NCBI GenBank assembly: GCA_029250425.1
Contig: JAQXFF010000021.1
Coordinates: forward strand, 1 to 6,388
DNA from: Candidatus Thalassarchaeaceae archaeon
GTDB lineage: Archaea > Thermoplasmatota > Poseidoniia > Poseidoniales > Thalassarchaeaceae
Length of the DNA stretch: 6,388 nucleotides
Reading direction: 5' to 3'
In this document: positions 3,847-6,388 of the stretch, one piece after another
Layout: the number at the start of each line of letters is the position of its first letter
How positions within the stretch are numbered: the stretch's first letter is position 1
The notes under the pieces: model-generated
The model's database searches: none
The model's input: the letters and a program-made list of their open reading frames with translations, nothing else
Told to the model about the DNA's origin: nothing
Translations under genes and position numbers: made by a program

Positions 3847-6388
3847 ATGACCACGCAACGACGACTCCTCGTACTGCTAATGACAACCCTCATGCTCGGC
3901 ACCGGTTTTGCTGGGTGCCTTGGTGGTGATGATGGTGGAGATGAACCTGAGAACAATACCGAAAATGGTGGTGACACGGGTGGAGATACGACCTTTGTCG
4001 ATTCAGACGGGGATGGAATTGTCGATCTTCTAGACCAGTGTGCAGATACTCCTGCTGGTGCTGAAGTTGATTGGTCAGGATGTCCTGAAGCTGCTGATAC
4101 AGATGGCGATGGCGTCATTGATGATAGTGATGATTGCCCAGGCACAGTCGCAGATGCTGAAGTAGATGCCAATGGTTGTGAGATTGTTTACGATACAGAT
4201 GGTGATGGTGTAGAGGATGGCCTAGATGCTTGTCCAGGTACATTGTCTGGAATCGAAGTAGATTCCAATGGTTGTGAAGTTGTTTACGATGCAGACAACG
4301 ATGGCGTGCCCGATGCAGATGATGATTGTGCCAATACAGAAGATGGTGTTGAAGTGGATGCAAATGGCTGTGCTGTTCCACAAGACAGTGATGGCGACGG
4401 TGTCCTTGATGACAACGATCAGTGTGCGGATACTCCTGCTGGAATCACGGTCGATGAAAACGGTTGTGAAATTGTCATAGGTCCAGTTGTCGAAGTCAAA
4501 ATAGGTGTTCTAACCCCTCGTACAGGAGACAATGCACATTTGGCAGAGGGTCTAGAAAATGCGGCACAGATGGCCATTGATGACATCAATGCTGCTCAGA
4601 GCGCTTACGAATTTTCCCTTGTTTTCTTTGACACGGAATCTTCAGGTTCGAAAGGCAGTACAGGGGCCTGGTCTTTGATTGAAGGAGACGGTGTCTCAGG
4701 AATCATTGGTGGTGCCTCGTTGTCAGTGTTGGATAACGCGTTTTCACCCCCTCCCAATCAACAACAAGCAAAGCCAATCGAACATCAAATTCCATTCATA
4801 ACACCATTTGTCGCGGATGGTGATTTTGAAGAAATTTCAGACGACGATCTCATGTGGAGAGTAATTCCCAGTGTATCCGATAGTGCAAATGGGGCGTTGA
4901 TGTGGTCCAACATTTACGAATTGACCAATCTAGCAGTCATCTACGAAGACAATGGATACGGCCGTTCATCAGAGAGAATATTCTCAGATTCTTATGATGA
5001 AAGCAAAATCTGTGCAACTCTATCCTATCCGTCAAATCCAAGCGCAGCCCAACTTGAGGATGTTCGTGATGAAGCTGTGGATTATGGCTGTGAGAATGCA
5101 GTTCTCCTCTCAAAGGACACTGATGCAGCGATCTTGATTACGAAAATTAAGGGCGCAATACCAGATGCACAAATTGTCACATCTCATCAATCAGGTTATG
5201 CTGAGTTCCCTGAACTATTGGCTCCTAGTGTCCGCAATCTTGCGATGGGTGTTGTCGGTGCGAACGCTTCGGTTTCTTGGGTATCCCCCCTTCTATCTGG
5301 TTTTGAAAATGACTATCTGTCCTTGTTTAGTTCGTCAGCACCCGCACATGCAGGTTCAACCTATGATGCGACTATGATCATGCTTCAAGCCACCATCCAA
5401 GCCGGTTCAAGCACCGGTAGCGACATCAAAGCCGCCATCCCATCAGTGGGTTCCAACTATGTAGGAATCAGCGGAACCATTTCTTTCGATTCATTTGGAA
5501 ACACACCTGAAATGCTGTATGATTTGTTCCGATTTGAAGATGCAGGAGATCTTGATGATGATGGAGAAGTTGACATGTCCTTTGAGGAGATGGGATACTG
5601 GGATTCACGGAATGGCATATCCTCACAATGTAGGTCCAATGCAGGTACGGTTGTTATCGGAATGCTCAGTCCACAGACAGGCATCCATTCCCCCTATGCG
5701 CAAGGTGAAGAAAACGGTGTTCAATTGGGCGTAGATCTGCTCAACATCAATCAGCGTGGTACCTGTTTTAGTTTGACCATTGCAAACACACAATCAACAC
5801 AGGCAGGCGCAGCAAGTGCAATGCAAGATTTGGTGAATGCTGGCGTCATTGGTGTAATCGGTCCTCATTCGACTGAGGAAGCTCTTGGAGCATTGGTGGT
5901 TGCCGAATCAAACAAAGTACCGATGATTACGTTCGGTGCATTCTCAAATGAAGCGATGGACAGCGCATGGGCCAATTGTGGAGTGGCCTGTACACCAGCA
6001 GATTATGGATATCTTTGGCGAGTATCACCTAGTCAAGATCACCATGTCTCAGCATTATCTGCCCACATCTCAAATGGCGGGTATTTGAATGTCGCCATCT
6101 TGAATGATAACGGTAAGGACAACACCGCAATTGCCACAGCACTCAGTACAGCCCTTGGGAGCACTTGTTCGGAACAATCATTCCCCGCAGGGCAAACAGA
6201 TTTCAGCACAGAGATTTCCGCATTGTCTAGTTGCGATGTTGTTGTGATATTGGCAGAATCGACAGATGGTGCAGCTATTCTGGCAGAGATTCACTCACAA
6301 TCGCTAACCATTGCCAAGATTGGTGGCCATGGAATGGGTGACCTCTCTATGGAGGATACAGTTTCAGATCCTGCACATCTAGCAGGTT
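3847..6388 (+). CDS. Lipoprotein with five TSP3 repeats and tandem LivK-like ligand-binding domains (3' end cut)
   Basis: One open frame of 847 codons runs to the right edge with no stop, so the C-terminus is missing. Residues 1-24 are a lipoprotein signal (MTTQRRLL, hydrophobic core, lipobox Phe-Ala-Gly-Cys24), predicting an anchor in the outer face of the membrane. An acidic Gly/Asp/Asn linker follows (25-51), then five 32-residue TSP3-like calcium-binding repeats (52-211). Domain A begins at VKIGVLTPRTGD (217-228) and domain B at VVIGMLSPQTGI (602-613). Both look like type-1 periplasmic-binding domains of the branched-chain amino acid ABC receptor (LivK) family. Each has a Cys pair at matching places (389/415 and 774/796). 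Domain A carries a Pro/Gln-rich insert (SPPPNQQQAKP, 300-310), and a DxDxDG loop (568-576) sits before domain B. Expected role is capture or sensing of a small solute outside the cell; ligand and partners are unknown, and no permease or ATPase gene is in view. ATG at 3847 is chosen over GTG at 3844. Confidence 0.88.
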   Translation, partial: MTTQRRLLVLLMTTLMLGTGFAGCLGGDDGGDEPENNTENGGDTGGDTTFVDSDGDGIVDLLDQCADTPAGAEVDWSGCPEAADTDGDGVIDDSDDCPGTVADAEVDANGCEIVYDTDGDGVEDGLDACPGTLSGIEVDSNGCEVVYDADNDGVPDADDDCANTEDGVEVDANGCAVPQDSDGDGVLDDNDQCADTPAGITVDENGCEIVIGPVVEVKIGVLTPRTGDNAHLAEGLENAAQMAIDDINAAQSAYEFSLVFFDTESSGSKGSTGAWSLIEGDGVSGIIGGASLSVLDNAFSPPPNQQQAKPIEHQIPFITPFVADGDFEEISDDDLMWRVIPSVSDSANGALMWSNIYELTNLAVIYEDNGYGRSSERIFSDSYDESKICATLSYPSNPSAAQLEDVRDEAVDYGCENAVLLSKDTDAAILITKIKGAIPDAQIVTSHQSGYAEFPELLAPSVRNLAMGVVGANASVSWVSPLLSGFENDYLSLFSSSAPAHAGSTYDATMIMLQATIQAGSSTGSDIKAAIPSVGSNYVGISGTISFDSFGNTPEMLYDLFRFEDAGDLDDDGEVDMSFEEMGYWDSRNGISSQCRSNAGTVVIGMLSPQTGIHSPYAQGEENGVQLGVDLLNINQRGTCFSLTIANTQSTQAGAASAMQDLVNAGVIGVIGPHSTEEALGALVVAESNKVPMITFGAFSNEAMDSAWANCGVACTPADYGYLWRVSPSQDHHVSALSAHISNGGYLNVAILNDNGKDNTAIATALSTALGSTCSEQSFPAGQTDFSTEISALSSCDVVVILAESTDGAAILAEIHSQSLTIAKIGGHGMGDLSMEDTVSDPAHLAG
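4000..4479 (+). repeat. Five tandem 96-bp coding repeats (TSP3-like calcium-binding units)
   Basis: The units lie at 4000-4095, 4096-4191, 4192-4287, 4288-4383 and 4384-4479, each exactly 32 codons with no indel. The consensus is DxDxDGVxDxxDxCxxT, a variable middle, then VDxNGC. Each unit has an Asp-rich calcium loop and two cysteines about 17 residues apart. This matches the thrombospondin type 3 / OmpA-linker type of repeat, which binds calcium and forms a stiff rod. Here it would hold the ligand-binding domains away from the membrane anchor. Unit 1 departs most (DWSGC for DxNGC), and unit 4 has DADNDG in place of DxDGDG. Units 1 and 5 share CADTPAG, while units 2 and 3 share CPGT. Confidence 0.9.

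Noticed and set aside
3804..4381. Two minus-strand frames opposite the TSP3 repeats, one His-rich
   Set aside because: They are the antisense of the GAT/GGT-rich repeat codons; the plus strand has a signal peptide and recognisable domains.
4000..4479. Regular 96-bp periodicity as a possible CRISPR array or satellite
   Set aside because: The period keeps the reading frame and the conserved positions are Asp, Gly and Cys codons of a protein repeat; there are no identical direct repeats with unique spacers.
4268..5734. Short plus- and minus-strand frames inside the lipoprotein gene
   Set aside because: They are out-of-frame or antisense shadows of the single continuous 847-codon frame that starts at 3847.

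Overview
The window looks like chromosomal DNA of a planktonic archaeon. My best guess is a Marine Group II (Poseidoniales-type) or related member of the Thermoplasmatota. Four things point that way: a Trm1-type tRNA G26 dimethyltransferase (typical of archaea and eukaryotes, rare in bacteria), a strong match to the archaeal anti-Shine-Dalgarno ahead of that gene, a leaderless-looking TATA promoter, and an Asp-rich lipoprotein with thrombospondin-type-3 (TSP3) repeats. The taxonomic call is inference; no rRNA or other marker gene is present.

Layout. Positions 3-245 (-) hold the N-terminus of a signal-peptide protein of unknown function that runs off the left edge. A 117-bp divergent spacer separates it from moaA (363-1355, +), the radical-SAM GTP 3',8-cyclase of molybdenum cofactor synthesis. 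moaA converges on trm1 (1352-2590, -), and the two stop codons overlap by 4 bp. trm1 is the second gene of a tight minus-strand pair with purM (2600-3724, -), AIR synthetase of purine synthesis. The spacer is 9 bp, and the trm1 ribosome-binding site starts in the purM stop codon. A 122-bp divergent spacer (3725-3846) follows, with two inverted repeats. From 3847 to the right edge runs one uninterrupted plus-strand frame of 847 codons. It has no stop in the window, so it is easily missed by a search for closed ORFs.

The long right-hand gene is the most distinctive item. It encodes a lipoprotein (lipobox Cys24) with five TSP3-like calcium-binding repeats of exactly 32 residues each. Two tandem copies of a type-1 periplasmic-binding (LivK/Leu-Ile-Val receptor-like) domain follow. 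The copies are in register at an offset of 385 residues, each carries an equivalent cysteine pair, and a further DxDxDG loop lies near the junction. It looks like a surface-anchored, calcium-stiffened double solute-binding protein.

The other genes are housekeeping: cofactor, tRNA modification and purine synthesis. No rRNA, tRNA, CRISPR array, insertion sequence or clear terminator is visible, and no stretch over 300 bp lacks a gene.
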